A stretch of DNA of 64,000 nucleotides. Source: Cercospora beticola. Lineage: Eukaryota > Ascomycota > Dothideomycetes > Mycosphaerellales > Mycosphaerellaceae. Made by a program: the position numbers and the translations under genes. The notes below the pieces were generated by a model. The model saw nothing but the letters and a program-made list of their open reading frames with translations. It did not search any database and was not told the DNA's origin. The stretch is from contig NC_088939.1 in the NCBI RefSeq assembly GCF_033473495.1, positions 5,113,382-5,177,381 of the forward strand, written 5' to 3'. Below, in pieces: positions 24,896 to 35,974 of this stretch. The stretch's first letter is position 1, and each line of letters opens with the position of its first letter.

Positions 24896-27800
24896 TTGCC
24901 CGATGCCGCCGTTGCACCGCTTCTGGGATGTCACAGCCATGTTTTTGCCACAGCTTGCTCGACACGTGCATGGCGGTGCTCCTCCACTTCCACGACATAG
25001 CTTGTTGTCTTTTGATGACTTGGCCTCGTGTGCAGAGTGCAAGTGTGGCACCAAGATTATTCACGGCTGCTGCGGAGCTCTCGGTCAGAATGCATTGGAG
25101 CGATACGGAAAGACCTCGGACACATCTTCACAACCATCGCCTCCCCACATCTCCGGATCAATTCTTTCAAGCTTCCAGCTGTATGCGGCACATGCTCGTC
25201 TGCCGCAGCAAAAGCTGGCAAAAGTGGAGAACCCGAGGCTCGTTGCACAGCTTCAAGCACATGCTTGCACCTCACAATTGCTGTGCGGTTTGAAATGGCT
25301 GGCTAATACCACGGGACGGCCCATCCAGTAATGCTCTTAGTCGCATCTAAGGACCATATTCACGTCACCGCTTTGCTGCACTGCCGCCATTCGCGTGTTT
25401 GCCATCGCACAATCGCACCTGCCAAATGAAGCCAGGCGTACAGAGCGCTGAAACTCCACCACGGTCTACTGTTCCCTAATTTCTGGTTTGCCATCACGTC
25501 CGATGTACGACGCGAACTGCACAAATTCGTGCGTCTTTCAAACGGACTTGCAAGCCTATGGTTTCTTTTTCTTATTCTGCGCGTACGGGCAGTACAGCAG
25601 CCGCATGCGCATGAGGCAGAGTGCAAGCGCAACGGGGCGTTTAGGTATTAATGCATCTTTATGTTGCACGAAAGAGGTGAGGCAGCAAACGATGCCGCTC
25701 GCTCGCTCGCTCGCGCTAGAAGTTTGGGTGCTTCAATTTTCATATGGGATTGCAAGGGTCTGGAGGAATGCATACTAGCTAGCTTGGGACATGAATGAAA
25801 AGGTTGCATGTAGATGTGAGGGAAATATTGCATTATAGGCTGAGAATCTACGGACGGCGTCATCGTTGTCGCTTGAGCTCTGCGTGACGACGCTGCGTGT
25901 ACTCTGACCTTCAAGATCCCGTCGTGCATGTTGGCGGCGCTCATGCTGCTCCTCTCGCCGCCACCGCCGTGAGCTACAACCGATGTGGAGGAGTACAAAA
26001 GGCACGCGTGAGCCGTCGTTGGCGGGCTGCTGATGTTCCTTTCGGAGGTATACATCGAGACATGTGCTCTGCTGTAGCATCCTCTCACGAGGTACCCGTT
26101 GACTCTCGTTGGCGGACATTCGGAATGCAAGGTGCTGACTACATATCGGAGGAAATACTTGTCGACGTTTTGAGGTTGTAGCCGTTGGGCGAGGATTGTC
26201 TTGGATGACGAGTGCCGATGCGTGTAAGGCACGAACGGCTCGTGGTTTTGTGGTTCGGGAGGTTTTGGCTGCTGGCCGCCTGGTGTGAGTGAGCTATACG
26301 AGTTTGGTAGGTAGGTGTGGTCACAGCCGTCCTTCCTTTTCGAATGGACGAATGCCAAGATGGTGGTGATTAGGCGAATAGACTAGACGTGGCGAGTGAC
26401 TACACGTGTTACCGCATGAATTTTCTATCGACCACAAAACGTGGCATGATCAACTATTCCCCACGATCTCGCGCGTGTAGAAGCGTGGTGTGAGTGGTAT
26501 CCTTGGCTTTCGCTACAGTAGCCCCACCTCGTTTGCCGCCGGTGATCGGCTGCACGACACAGCTGATGACCTTTTCCTTCTTTAATGAGTGTGGAGGACT
26601 TCTTCTGCAGGTAGGGTATGCCGAGCTGAGGCTGGCCAAACGGGTCATGCGAGCAGATGCAGTGACGATCCAGAGAAGCGGGAGTATGAGCTGTCATTTG
26701 AGGAGAATCGGAGCCGGTGAGGCTTCCACAAGCTAGGTCGAGGTCGTGCGGCTCTCTTGAGCCGTCGTCAAGCTGGCAACTGAGCTCTCTTCATGCAGGC
26801 TGTGCGTTGCTGACGACAGAGACACGTCGGAGGATGGGTAGACTTGTAGCTGGGCTGCGGTGAGATGTGTGAGAACTCTGTTTGAAGCCATCCGTGGTCA
26901 AGCATCGCGGACCGTCGCAGGCCGCGCTCGTGCCTGAACTCAGTGCCTGGTGCCTGAGAGAGTACGTAGACGTTCGTTCCTGACGCTGACGACGAGTGTC
27001 GCGTGAACAATGGAAGGGTGGGCAGAAGTGAGATGTCTTGCCCTACCCGTCGAGATGCGTGGAAGTGTGTATGCAGCCGCAGCGCAAGCGCCGAAGCAAC
27101 CTACGTGAAACTCGGCTGAAAGAAGCGCGGCTCCACACGCACAACTTCACGCTTTGATGTCAGCTGCCCAAACATTTGCTATACCACCGCTGCCCGCCAC
27201 CCAAATGCCCGCCGACACGCTCAACCGAGAGCTGCGACTGGTGCGCGCAGCCGCTTGTGAAGCCTCTCCCTCTCCGCTGCCTCGTTGGCACTCCGCTGCG
27301 GCCCGACTGTTCGGCCAGCGCCAGCGCAAGAAGCTGTCCTTACGCGAGGATGCTCGTGGGGAAAGATGGACAAAGCATGTGGCAGAAGCTACTGTAACCG
27401 CTTGGCCGATCTTCAGATCCTTTCGGCCCGCCATTCGTGAGCAGCAAGAGCCCTCTCTGCACGCCCTCCTCCAGTAGTTCGCCGTCAGCATCAGCCATCG
27501 GTTCGGCGCATGCGACCTCCTCCTCCTTTCCATCTCCGGTGGAGCTCTGATCACTGGCAAGATGCTGCGGCACTGCGCAACCTACGACAGCGGCGCTCCA
27601 TCTTCAGACCACAGATCGACATCCTACATCTTGCATGCAGGCGGCCAGCCGACAGCTGATCCCCGTCGAGCCCGAGGCTACAGGAAAAGAAGCTACACCT
27701 CCGCTTGGGTGCCCTTCTAGCGCGTAGTTGTCCTTCTATTGGCACCAGCACCTCGTTGTCTGCTGTCTGGCCACAACGACCCCAGTCCCTGCGTGCCGTG

Positions 27801-28274
27801 CTTGGTGCCCATCACCGCCGCTCCTTCACGACCAGTACATATTGCCATTCCGGGCGTTGGCGCCGGCTGACGAATATGAATTCACGCCTTGTGACGATGC
27901 CATGCGCGCACACATATGAGCCCGGCTGAAGGAGATCAAGGTGGTGAATGATGCAGAAATCAGACCTGCGGCTGCCTGCGCCGAAGCATAAAACCTGCCT
28001 GTGCCATTCGCATTATTCACCATTGATGAGCAAGTCCTATTGTCATATTCATCGCGGCTCTTCAGCTGGAAAGCCGCTAGCGCCCGTATGACCTGTGACC
28101 TACTCCACTTACCTTATACCCCATAGCTTCTGCGACCCTATACGTTGGCACTTACACGTTCTCAAACACACACAGCACCATTATAGTGGAACACAGCACA
28201 GACTTAAACCAGCACTCGCACTTGCATTCAGCCTCGAGGGTGTACGCCATTCGAGCATTCACATCTCTAACAAT
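24896..28274. other. 3.4-kb region without a recognisable gene
   Basis: The longest gene-poor stretch of normal base composition in the window. ORFs up to about 236 codons occur on both strands, but they overlap each other, have no family motif and do not join into sensible exons. CA/TG dinucleotides are abundant, so it is not RIP-mutated. The last few hundred bases should include the alpha-amylase promoter. It lies where the gene content shifts from housekeeping to accessory. Confidence 0.4.
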
Positions 28275-30000
28275 ATGAATATCGCCGGCATTGTCGCCCT
28301 GCTGGCATTGGCGCTATGTCAAGTCGCCCTCGCTGCCAATGGCGACGCATGGCGAGGAAGATCAATCTACCAGGTCTTCACTGATAGATTCGCTCGCACC
28401 GATGGCTCAACAACTGCATCGTGTGACACTGGTGCCGCTGACTACTGCGGCGGCACGTGGACAGGGTTGATCAACAGGCTCGACTATATCCAGGATCTTG
28501 GCTTCGATGCTGTCTGGATCTCGCCAGTCACTCACCAAGTAGAGGGTCAAAGCATCGATGGCTCTGCCTACCATGGATACTGGCAAGACGACATCAATGA
28601 AGTCAACGAGCACTTCGGCACAGCAGACGACTTGCGAGCTCTTTCGGCAGAGTTGCATTCCCGGAACATGGTATGCGAACGATCGTCCCGCAACGCCAAA
28701 CAGTAAGAAGAGTGCACAGTACTGACTTATGCGCTAGTTTCTGATGGTCGACATTGTTGTGAACCACCTGGCTTGGATCGGCGCTCCGGATACCATCGAC
28801 TACAGCCAATTTCCCCAGTTCAACAACGAGGACTATTTCCACCCATACTGCGTTAACAACTACAGCCAGGATAACATGGTATGCATTCCATCTCATCTCA
28901 AATTTGCTCAAGCCTTTCAAGTAGTCGCTAAGCATTCGGACAGACAAATACCGAGCAGTGTTGGATGGGCTCCACCAATGTCCCTCTGCCAGATTTGAGG
29001 ACAGAAGACTCAGACGTACAAAACATCTGGAATGCCTGGATCAGCAGGCTCATCTCCGACTACTCCATCGACGGTCTTCGAATTGACTCGGTCATGGAAG
29101 TGAACACAGGATTCTGGCCTTCTTTCCTCGACGCTGCCGGAGTCTACGCACTGGGTGAGGTCTACATGAACGACCCAGACTTCGTCGCAAGATACCAAGG
29201 ATACATGGACGGCGTTTTTAACTATGCGTAGTAAGTCGTACGCAGCTCTTATGACAGAGTCGTTGTTCGCTGACAGAACCCACAGCTACTTCCCTCTCCG
29301 CGGCGCATTCGTTCAGGGTGGCGACATCTCCTCGCTAGCCGAAATGATTGACAAGGTCAAAGCTGGTGCATATCGGGACACGTCACTTCTGGGATCCTTC
29401 AGCGAGAACCACGATCAGCCAAGAATTGGAGCGCTTAATCCTGATATGGCACTTGCCAAGAATGTGCTTGTTGGCACTATGCTGGTCGATGGCATCCCTG
29501 TCATCTACCAAGGCCAGGAGCTCCACTACCAAGCATACGGCGGGCAGAGTACTCCATTTAACCGCGAGGCGATCTGGCTTTCTGGATACCCTACCGATGG
29601 CGAGCTGTACCAGGCGACCAAAGCATGCAATGCAGCGCGCAAGAATGCTCAGGCCGACGATTCGAGTTACTTGACGTTCCAGAATTACCATTTCTATACC
29701 GATGGCGATACCCTTGCGATGCGAAAGGGCAAGATGGTCACGATTCTTTCTCAGCTTAGCTCGACTGGCTCGAACTACACGCTGAACCTCGACTCTGGCT
29801 ATGACGCTGGCACACAAGTCACGGAGCTGTTGACTTGCTCTGACCTCACCGTCTCGAGCAATGGAACGCTTGCCGTTCCTATGAGCGCCGGTCAACCAAG
29901 AGTCTATTACCCCACCGACTCCATCGGCTCGCAATGCGGCGGAAGTAGTAAGCGCATGATGCGCCGCTCTGCCAAGTTCCGCAACCAGCCATGGCAGTAG
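28275..30000 (+). CDS. secreted alpha-amylase, GH13 (Taka-amylase type)
   Basis: Extracellular endo-acting enzyme on alpha-1,4-glucans. Exons 28275-28670, 28738-28878, 28944-29230, 29286-30000; 512 residues. Seen: signal peptide (1-20, ending QVALA), QVFTDRFARTDGS near the N-terminus, and the four GH13 regions: DIVVNH; GLRIDSVMEV with nucleophile Asp227; GEVYMND with acid/base Glu251; ENHDQPR with Asp318. A C-terminal beta domain follows; there is no starch-binding module. Odd: after the nucleophile the usual Lys-His of Taka-amylase (DTVKH) is replaced by Met-Glu. That position normally contacts substrate and calcium, so specificity or metal dependence may differ. The short basic tail SSKRMMRRSAKF is also unusual. 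GH13 assignment is secure; substrate is inferred. Confidence 0.92.
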
Positions 30001-30400
30001 GCCATTTGACAACAACTTCTATTCTTTCATTGGATTTCAGGATACCCGCATATGGCGCTCGCTTCTTGTTTTCACTTATTACTTTTGGAGGTACTCATGC
30101 ACGATGCGAGATTGAGCTGTGAGGGGAAGGAATCTAGCGCATTGTCTTACCTCGCTGTCATTTACGTTGGGTGGCGGCATTTGGGTTGGATTGGGCACAA
30201 GGAGCACAGAACACGCCTCTGGAGCGTGGCACCGAACTTGTGGATGAAGTACATGAAGTTATGATAGCGAATAGGGATCAGAACTATCGCATCAGCGTAT
30301 CACGGACGCGAACACGGGCGCACAGAACACTTATCTACCATATGGAGGATTGGCATTGGCATTTCAAAATTTCATTCCTGCGACAAGCAGAGGTCTTGAT
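30001..30400. other. intergenic, convergent 3' ends
   Basis: 400 bp between the alpha-amylase stop and the stop of the minus-strand ferric reductase. Nothing recognised. Confidence 0.4.
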
Positions 30401-32491
30401 CTATGAGAAACTCTCAACATGCAAATAACACCCTTGAGCTCCGGTGCCTTTATGTATTGCTCTCGCGTCACTTTGTCGGACTAAAGTGTTCCTGACAGTC
30501 GATGTCAGCCCGAGCGGACCGCATACTGAGATCGCTGATTCTCCGCAAGCGCCATCGAGCAGGATTGAGATCAGTCGATCGACATCTGGTCGGCCAGAGT
30601 AGAATGTAGCACAGCTGAGGAACGGTAGTCGGATCCCGAGAGGTGTTTGATCTGGCAGTAGCTGCTCCAGAGACGGCGAAGACAGTTTCGTTTCAGCCTT
30701 GGGGATGGGTTTTGTAGGTGTGATCTTGTCTTCTTTGACAACTTGCTCGCCTTCCTCTTCTTCGTCGACTATGACACAGCAACAAGGACCTTTGGATTTA
30801 TCGCATTCGCAACCGCATTCTTTAGGTGCGAGACTGGTGCTCTGGTCGGTGAACTGGTCTGCGCAGGTCACGTATATGCTGATTTGGACGTTAATTCCTT
30901 GAGCGTGGAGTTTTTCGTAGGCGGTGGCGATCTCTTTGTTCAACCAGCGTGCTGAGGAGCTGCTTTTGACGCACCAGACTAGGTGGACTCGTCGGATTGG
31001 GAGTCTTCTGCCTTGGGTTGTGACTCTTTCGGCGAGGTGTTGGAGGATGGAGAGGTTGAATGTTATGCCTGTAGACCCTGATAAGAGCAGGGCAGAATCG
31101 AACGCTGCGAGGTCGGACTGTGTGCCGCCGTATGGGCCGTCGATGACCGCGACATGGGTTGCGTTGGCGATTTGAGCATTGCGTTCAATGTCGCTGTTGT
31201 CTTTCTTTTCTGAGATGAGGGCCTCGGATGATGTGTTGGCTCCGTGATAGATCTTCTTGGTGAAGCCGCCGTGTCCTTTGAGCAGGAACACCAAGTCGCC
31301 ATCATGCGAGTCTGGCGTTGACAAGATGGTAGCAGGATGACTTTGCATGAGGCCGAACTTTGGTATCGACAGTAGGACGTGTGAGCCAGGACGCCAGCTC
31401 TTGATGGTTCGAGTAGAGATTCGCAGCTTTGTGACACCGCCTTCCATCTGGATCATTGAAGCTCGACTGACACGCAAGTTGTTCCAAGCAACCATCACGA
31501 ATCGTAAAATGCGATCGAGCAGGTAAAGTCCAATCGGGATGTAGATGTACACCCGGCTTGATATTGCAGTGCTCGGCAGGTGGAGCATGATCGCCACGAT
31601 GAAGCCAAAGAATGTGATGATGTGCTGTGCCACGAAGAATTCGTAGGAGAGCTCTCGTAGCGGGGCTATTGTGCTGAAATTCATCCATAGTAGCAATGCC
31701 AAAGCTGCCATGCCGGTAGTTGGACAATCATCAGTCTGCCATTCCAGCTGCATAACCCCGAATTCTTGCCAGCCGGTGCTTTGGAAGGCGAAATGGAAGA
31801 CTGCGAGGAGAAGCATGATCCTGGCAGACCATCGGTGGAGCACATTGAGACGCTCCCAAGATGTTCCGGTCAAAGTGCCAATTACGCTGTTCTTGTTGAC
31901 CAGCAAGATGAGAAGTGGAGTTTGTGCTACAGCAAGCCAGCCAGCACGTACTCCAAGAGCTTGCCAGTATTGTGCTCCTTCAACGTCATTGTCAACGAAC
32001 TCAAGCGCCAGCACGAATGCCAGATAGGCGAGGACCAGGATGACTGTGCCAACAGGCGGAATCTTGAGGCCGGCTTTCTGGAATGGTGTAAACTGGTAAT
32101 AAGACATTTCTCGTCCCATCGCAGTGACAGTCGCAAACCACGTCACTGGGGTATGTTTCGGCTTCGATGGGTCAACTTTACGCCTCGCAGCTTCTCGTAG
32201 GCGTTTTTGCAATATGAGCCAGCGCATAAGTTTGAAGAGCATTGTCACGCCAATGAAGACCACAATTCCGTACCAGAAATACTTTGCATGATTTGCGCCG
32301 TCGATCTTGAGGTATGTGTCGTCGAGAAGGTCTTCCAGGAAAGCGCTTGCTTGAGTTCGGTTGGAGAAGTCCACGCCTTCTGCTGAGAGAGGCTCTATTG
32401 ATGAGGTAGAGCTCATGTCCATGGACATGTCCATTTCGGTTCCTTCGGTGTGGCCGCCGTGTCGCTTCCAGAAGCCTGAAAGCTGAGCCAT
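30401..32491 (-). CDS. ferric-chelate reductase (FRE family) with Cys-rich insert
   Basis: Plasma-membrane metalloreductase moving electrons from NADPH via FAD and two hemes to external Fe(III)/Cu(II). Single exon, 696 residues. Seen: extracellular Met/Ser-rich N-terminus (EMDMSMDMSS), TM1 about 71-93, then the ferric-reductase domain with the two His-x13-His heme pairs His219/His233 and His290/His304; FAD segment HPATI (385-389); NADPH segment GPYGG (452-456) and SGSTGITF; C-terminal YLHVESFS. Odd: between two NAD-binding strands lies a long insert with six cysteines at 559-572 (CGCEC..CCC) followed by an acidic EEEEGE run and a Lys/Pro-rich linker. It resembles a small metal-binding loop. 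FRE assignment is secure; a metal-sensing role for the insert is speculation. Confidence 0.92.
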   Translation of the reverse strand: MAQLSGFWKRHGGHTEGTEMDMSMDMSSTSSIEPLSAEGVDFSNRTQASAFLEDLLDDTYLKIDGANHAKYFWYGIVVFIGVTMLFKLMRWLILQKRLREAARRKVDPSKPKHTPVTWFATVTAMGREMSYYQFTPFQKAGLKIPPVGTVILVLAYLAFVLALEFVDNDVEGAQYWQALGVRAGWLAVAQTPLLILLVNKNSVIGTLTGTSWERLNVLHRWSARIMLLLAVFHFAFQSTGWQEFGVMQLEWQTDDCPTTGMAALALLLWMNFSTIAPLRELSYEFFVAQHIITFFGFIVAIMLHLPSTAISSRVYIYIPIGLYLLDRILRFVMVAWNNLRVSRASMIQMEGGVTKLRISTRTIKSWRPGSHVLLSIPKFGLMQSHPATILSTPDSHDGDLVFLLKGHGGFTKKIYHGANTSSEALISEKKDNSDIERNAQIANATHVAVIDGPYGGTQSDLAAFDSALLLSGSTGITFNLSILQHLAERVTTQGRRLPIRRVHLVWCVKSSSSARWLNKEIATAYEKLHAQGINVQISIYVTCADQFTDQSTSLAPKECGCECDKSKGPCCCVIVDEEEEGEQVVKEDKITPTKPIPKAETKLSSPSLEQLLPDQTPLGIRLPFLSCATFYSGRPDVDRLISILLDGACGESAISVCGPLGLTSTVRNTLVRQSDARAIHKGTGAQGCYLHVESFS
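30776..30823 (-). other. Cys-rich insert inside the ferric reductase
   Basis: Residues 557-572 of the reductase, with cysteines at 559, 561, 563, 570, 571 and 572, placed in the cytosolic NADPH-binding half. The pattern CxCxC-x6-CCC followed by an acidic run resembles metallothionein-like metal loops. Confidence 0.6.
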
Positions 32492-32918
32492 GTTGACGAG
32501 TGCAGCCCGAGCAGTCCAGCGATAAGTACTTCCTCACAGAGTCCAGCGCCAAGGCATGTAGGGACGAGTTCTTGGTGAACGACTGATTGGTGTCCGAAAG
32601 TGGCGACTGGAATGTGAGGACTTCAGCCTCTGCGGTTCGCGCCGACTGATTGAGAGCAACAGTATGAAAATGAGGTCAATACTTGCCTTGCACGACTACA
32701 GCAGACTTCTTTGTCTTGTCAAGTTCCGCTGGGACAAAATCGAGAAGCGTGAATGAGCAAGTTTCCACTTCGCAGCTTCTCGGCACGAATTCGTCCGCCG
32801 CGACATCAACCAAAAACGGAAAGGCTCTTTCTTGGCTACTATGCTCGTGATTCGGCTGAAGTGCTCTGTACAGTATTCTGTCTCATTGGTCTCGTAAAGC
32901 TCTATTCGACTTCTACAA
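32492..32918. other. intergenic, ferric reductase promoter side
   Basis: 427 bp upstream of the reductase ATG and downstream of the next minus-strand gene's stop. It must contain the reductase promoter. No GATA-type iron-regulator site was confirmed. Confidence 0.4.
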
Positions 32919-34338
32919 TTATGTTCTCAATGGGCGATCGGTGTATCTAATCAAGGCTGGCGAGCCGGCGCATGCTGGCGCAGAGAATCTGGTCTCCACG
33001 TACACCTTCTGCATGTGGTCCTCCTTCTTCTCGAACTTGTAGTAGACCTTGTCCAAGTCTTCCACGCGCACACGATGTGTGACCATTTTCAGAGGGTCGA
33101 TCTCGCCAGCTTGGATCTTCTTCAGAAGGTCCTCCCAGTATCGGTGCACTGGCGCTTGACCGTTACCGATGAAGCGGATGCCGCGCTCCATCAGACTGCC
33201 GATGTTGAAGTGGTTGGTATAGCCAACATACACACCAGTGATTCCGACACGACCAAAGTTTCTGACACTCTCGATCATCTCGTTGAGAATCTCGCTGGTA
33301 TCGGTCTCGAGACCCAGAGCCAGCTCAGCAGCGTGCATCCAGCCCTTCGGGTACTCGCCAGCCACACACTCGAGGGCAGCGTCTGGACCACGGCCATCAC
33401 ACATCTCTTTGAGCTTTGCGACGACGCCACCCTTGGTCTCCTTGAGCTGCGAGTAGTCGACTGTTTCGACCTTGGGATACTTCTCCTTCATGAAGTCCAG
33501 CCTCCAGTTGCTGTCAATGACGATGACCCTTCGCGCTCCCCTCATGAAAGCGAACTCGGCTGCCATCTGGCCGATAGGGCCAGCACCCCAGACTGCAACG
33601 ATGTCGCCCTCGTAGACCACGGTGTCGACCACGCAGTTCCAGCTGGTGGCGATGACGTCCGACAAGTAGAGTGCCTTCTCGTCCGGGACATCGTCCGGGA
33701 TCTTCAGAAGGTTGACATCGCCGTAAGGCACACGAGTGTATTCCGCCTGACCACCAGCGAAACCTCCCGTGAAGTGACTGTAACCGAACATGCCGGCCGT
33801 GCGACCGCCGTACATGGCGTTCTCAATTGTGTTGCTGTTGGTCTTCTCACATTGCGAGGACATTTTTTGCTGGCAGTAGTAGCAGTCTCCGCAGGCGATC
33901 TGGAAAGAGGCTACCACTCTGTCGCCCTTCTTGAGTCCCTTCACGGCGGAGCCCATCTCGTCCACAATTCCGCAGAATTCGTGTCCCAAAATGTCCCCCT
34001 TTTGTAATTCAACAACGCTTCCGTGGAGGAGGTGGAGGTCGGAGCCACAGACTGTTGAGCCAGTGACCTTGAGGATGACATCTCTCGACTCGATGATCTT
34101 GGGCTTGGGGCATTCAGCTACCACATGTCAGTCTTTCCCTCGACGTCGAAGGAATTCTGGTTTACTCACTCATCTCGACTGTGTTCTTGCCGTTCCAGAT
34201 CAAAGCGGACATCGTCTCAGACGGGTCGCCATACTTCTCGCGGTCCAGTCCTGGGTTCGTGACGTTTTGAATAGTTGTGGCATTGTCGCCGTGGCCGATA
34301 GCCTGCTCGAGCTTGCCTGCTGCTTGTGAGAGCGCCAT
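32919..34338 (-). CDS. zinc-dependent alcohol/formaldehyde dehydrogenase-like protein
   Basis: Medium-chain dehydrogenase of the threonine/formaldehyde-dehydrogenase-like group. Exons 34338-34170 and 34117-32919 (52-nt intron, GTGAGT..GTAG), 455 residues. Seen: an N-terminal extension (MALSQAAGKLEQAIGHGDNA) of about 45 residues before the catalytic domain, catalytic-zinc segment STVCGSDLHLLHG with GHEFCGIVDEMG, structural-zinc cysteines CGDCYYCQQKMSSQC, Rossmann motif VWGAGPIGQMAAEFA and an acidic residue after strand 2 (VIDSNWR), which favours NAD. The C-terminus is Ala/Pro-rich. Homologues in fungi are often stress-induced; glutathione-independent formaldehyde dehydrogenase is one option. 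The substrate is not readable. Confidence 0.88.
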
Positions 34339-35360
34339 GATGATTCGCGATTGCTGGTGAAAGATATGGCGAAAATGAAACTTGGACGGAGAACCTACGG
34401 AAGTGCCAGTTTGGCGTATATACCTTTGCGAATCATCTCGCCTCTCGTACAGCATCGAGAAGGGTGAACGTCATAGTGAGGTGGATAACAGGCGAGCTTG
34501 CGGCATGCAGCAAGCGGAGTGGAGGCCGGTAGATGATTGCTCCATCGAATACTGGACGTCATCTGCTCCTGTTGCTGATGCAGCGGATGATGATGATTGC
34601 GGTGTTGCGTTCAGATGTGGAGTGGTGGTGTGGGAGTTGTCGTTGACGTTCGGCAGTTCTTCGTTGAAGCCGCCGGCCATGCCAGGCACAGCCGCCTCGA
34701 TACCCACGCTCATTGGATCAGCAGACGATCCCGCTAGTTAGAAGACTACTCACTCTCTTGTAGGTGATCGAGAAAACACGGCGGACCGAGGGACATCGAG
34801 GGCCGCCCACCGCCGCAAGAAACCAGCTGCACCTCGTGTTAGTGCAGGGAAAAGGATCGTGACACGAGCGCTGCCAAATGCCGCTCGGTCCGAACGCGGA
34901 GAAGCAGCGTACGATAACCCTGTATTGTGTTAGTTCAAACCAAACGAGGATATTCAGCGCTGTACAGATCCCGTGGCGATCCTCTAGGTGCTCAGGTGCG
35001 CCGTGCGAGTGTTGGCACAAGGGCTGCGAAAAGCTTGATAGGTCAAAATGTCTAAACGATCTAAGAGGCCTGTTGCTTGTCCACGGGGTTTCAGTGGGAT
35101 AGACGACACTCCCGAACCCAACCCGGGGAGCAACGATAGTAATAAAGTCTAGTACTTGTTCAGACGAAATCCTAGTATTAGCTAGGATACTCGGATGGCA
35201 CGGTCCAGAAGATCACTCCACTGCGGACAGCATGCTGATAATATATAAGCAAGCAGCTGTAGTCTCGAATCTGTCCCCGCAACTGTCCTGAAAGTCCTAC
35301 ACCTACATCCAAATCCTGCGAATACGATCCGTGAAAGCCCTACCTCGAGACTAAGGAACA
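34339..35360. other. intergenic, accessory region
   Basis: 1.0 kb between the dehydrogenase promoter and the small secreted protein. An 80-codon Ser/Thr/Asn-rich minus-strand ORF (34471-34713) is not convincing. The right end holds the TATA box of the next gene. Confidence 0.4.
35242..35248 (+). promoter_or_regulatory. TATA box of the small secreted protein gene
   Basis: TATATAA at 35242-35248, 112 bp upstream of the ATG at 35361. A clear TATA box is uncommon in this window and fits a strongly regulated gene. Confidence 0.6.
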
Positions 35361-35582
35361 ATGAAGTGGCTTACTATTACCTCTACCTTCCTTCTCTGGA
35401 TGTCCGTCGAGACATTCGCCAACCCAACTGGACTTGAGCCAAAGGAAGCGCTGGTAGCGCGTGTCTGCTGCACCTGCAGGGACGGCCATCACACATGTGG
35501 AGGCGGCTGCTTCGCCAAAACCTGCTGTAAATCTGCTCCCATACCGACTTTTTGGCCTAAGGAGATGTGTCCCGAATACTGA
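35361..35582 (+). CDS. small secreted cysteine-rich protein, effector-like
   Basis: Single exon, 73 residues. Seen: a typical signal peptide (MKWLTITSTFLLWMSVETFA, cleavage likely after Ala20), a short pro-like stretch, then eight cysteines in about 36 residues in the pattern CCxC-x6-C-x3-C-x4-CC-x13-C, and a Pro-rich C-terminus. The even cysteine count suggests four disulfides. No known domain was recognised. Size, signal peptide and cysteine density are those of fungal candidate effectors or small antimicrobial proteins; a specific activity is not inferable. The TATA box lies upstream. Neighbours are a dehydrogenase and the Trk transporter, without an obvious functional link. The short length makes gene status less certain than for long ORFs, but signal peptide plus cysteine pattern argue for a real gene. 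Confidence 0.75.
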   Translation: MKWLTITSTFLLWMSVETFANPTGLEPKEALVARVCCTCRDGHHTCGGGCFAKTCCKSAPIPTFWPKEMCPEY

Positions 35583-35974
35583 CAGTTTTGGAATAGGTGA
35601 CCACCCACTTTGTTAGGGGCAGTCTAAACGATCGTTTATCAATGATTGGTTAGTTGGTTAATTCCTACACGGTTGCAGCCGCCACGAAGGCAGCTATGCC
35701 CAGATGCAGAGAATTGGCAAGCAGCCGACGCAACACCGGCAGTGTCAGCGTGCCCTACTTGAGCAGACCGGTCCTTTCCTTCATGCGGTGGAAGTGTGTT
35801 GTCGTTTGTCGTATACTCCGCGTTGTACGTCGCATGTAGCACGTGGGAGATTGGGTCTTGACAGAGAGCCGAAGTGAAAACGCAAGCAAGTTGGGAAAGA
35901 TGGTCGCTACCACGTCCGCATTGTTCCTCCAAGGCTGCAGACCATGAACTATTTCAAGACCGGCATCACTCGCT
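35583..35974. other. intergenic, convergent 3' ends
   Basis: 392 bp between the secreted-protein stop and the TRK stop. Nothing recognised. Confidence 0.4.

Noticed and set aside
24892..26358. Several 100-236-codon ORFs on both strands
   Set aside because: They overlap each other in conflicting frames and show no domain.
34471..34713. 80-codon Ser/Thr/Asn-rich ORF
   Set aside because: Low complexity, no signal peptide, no start-context support.
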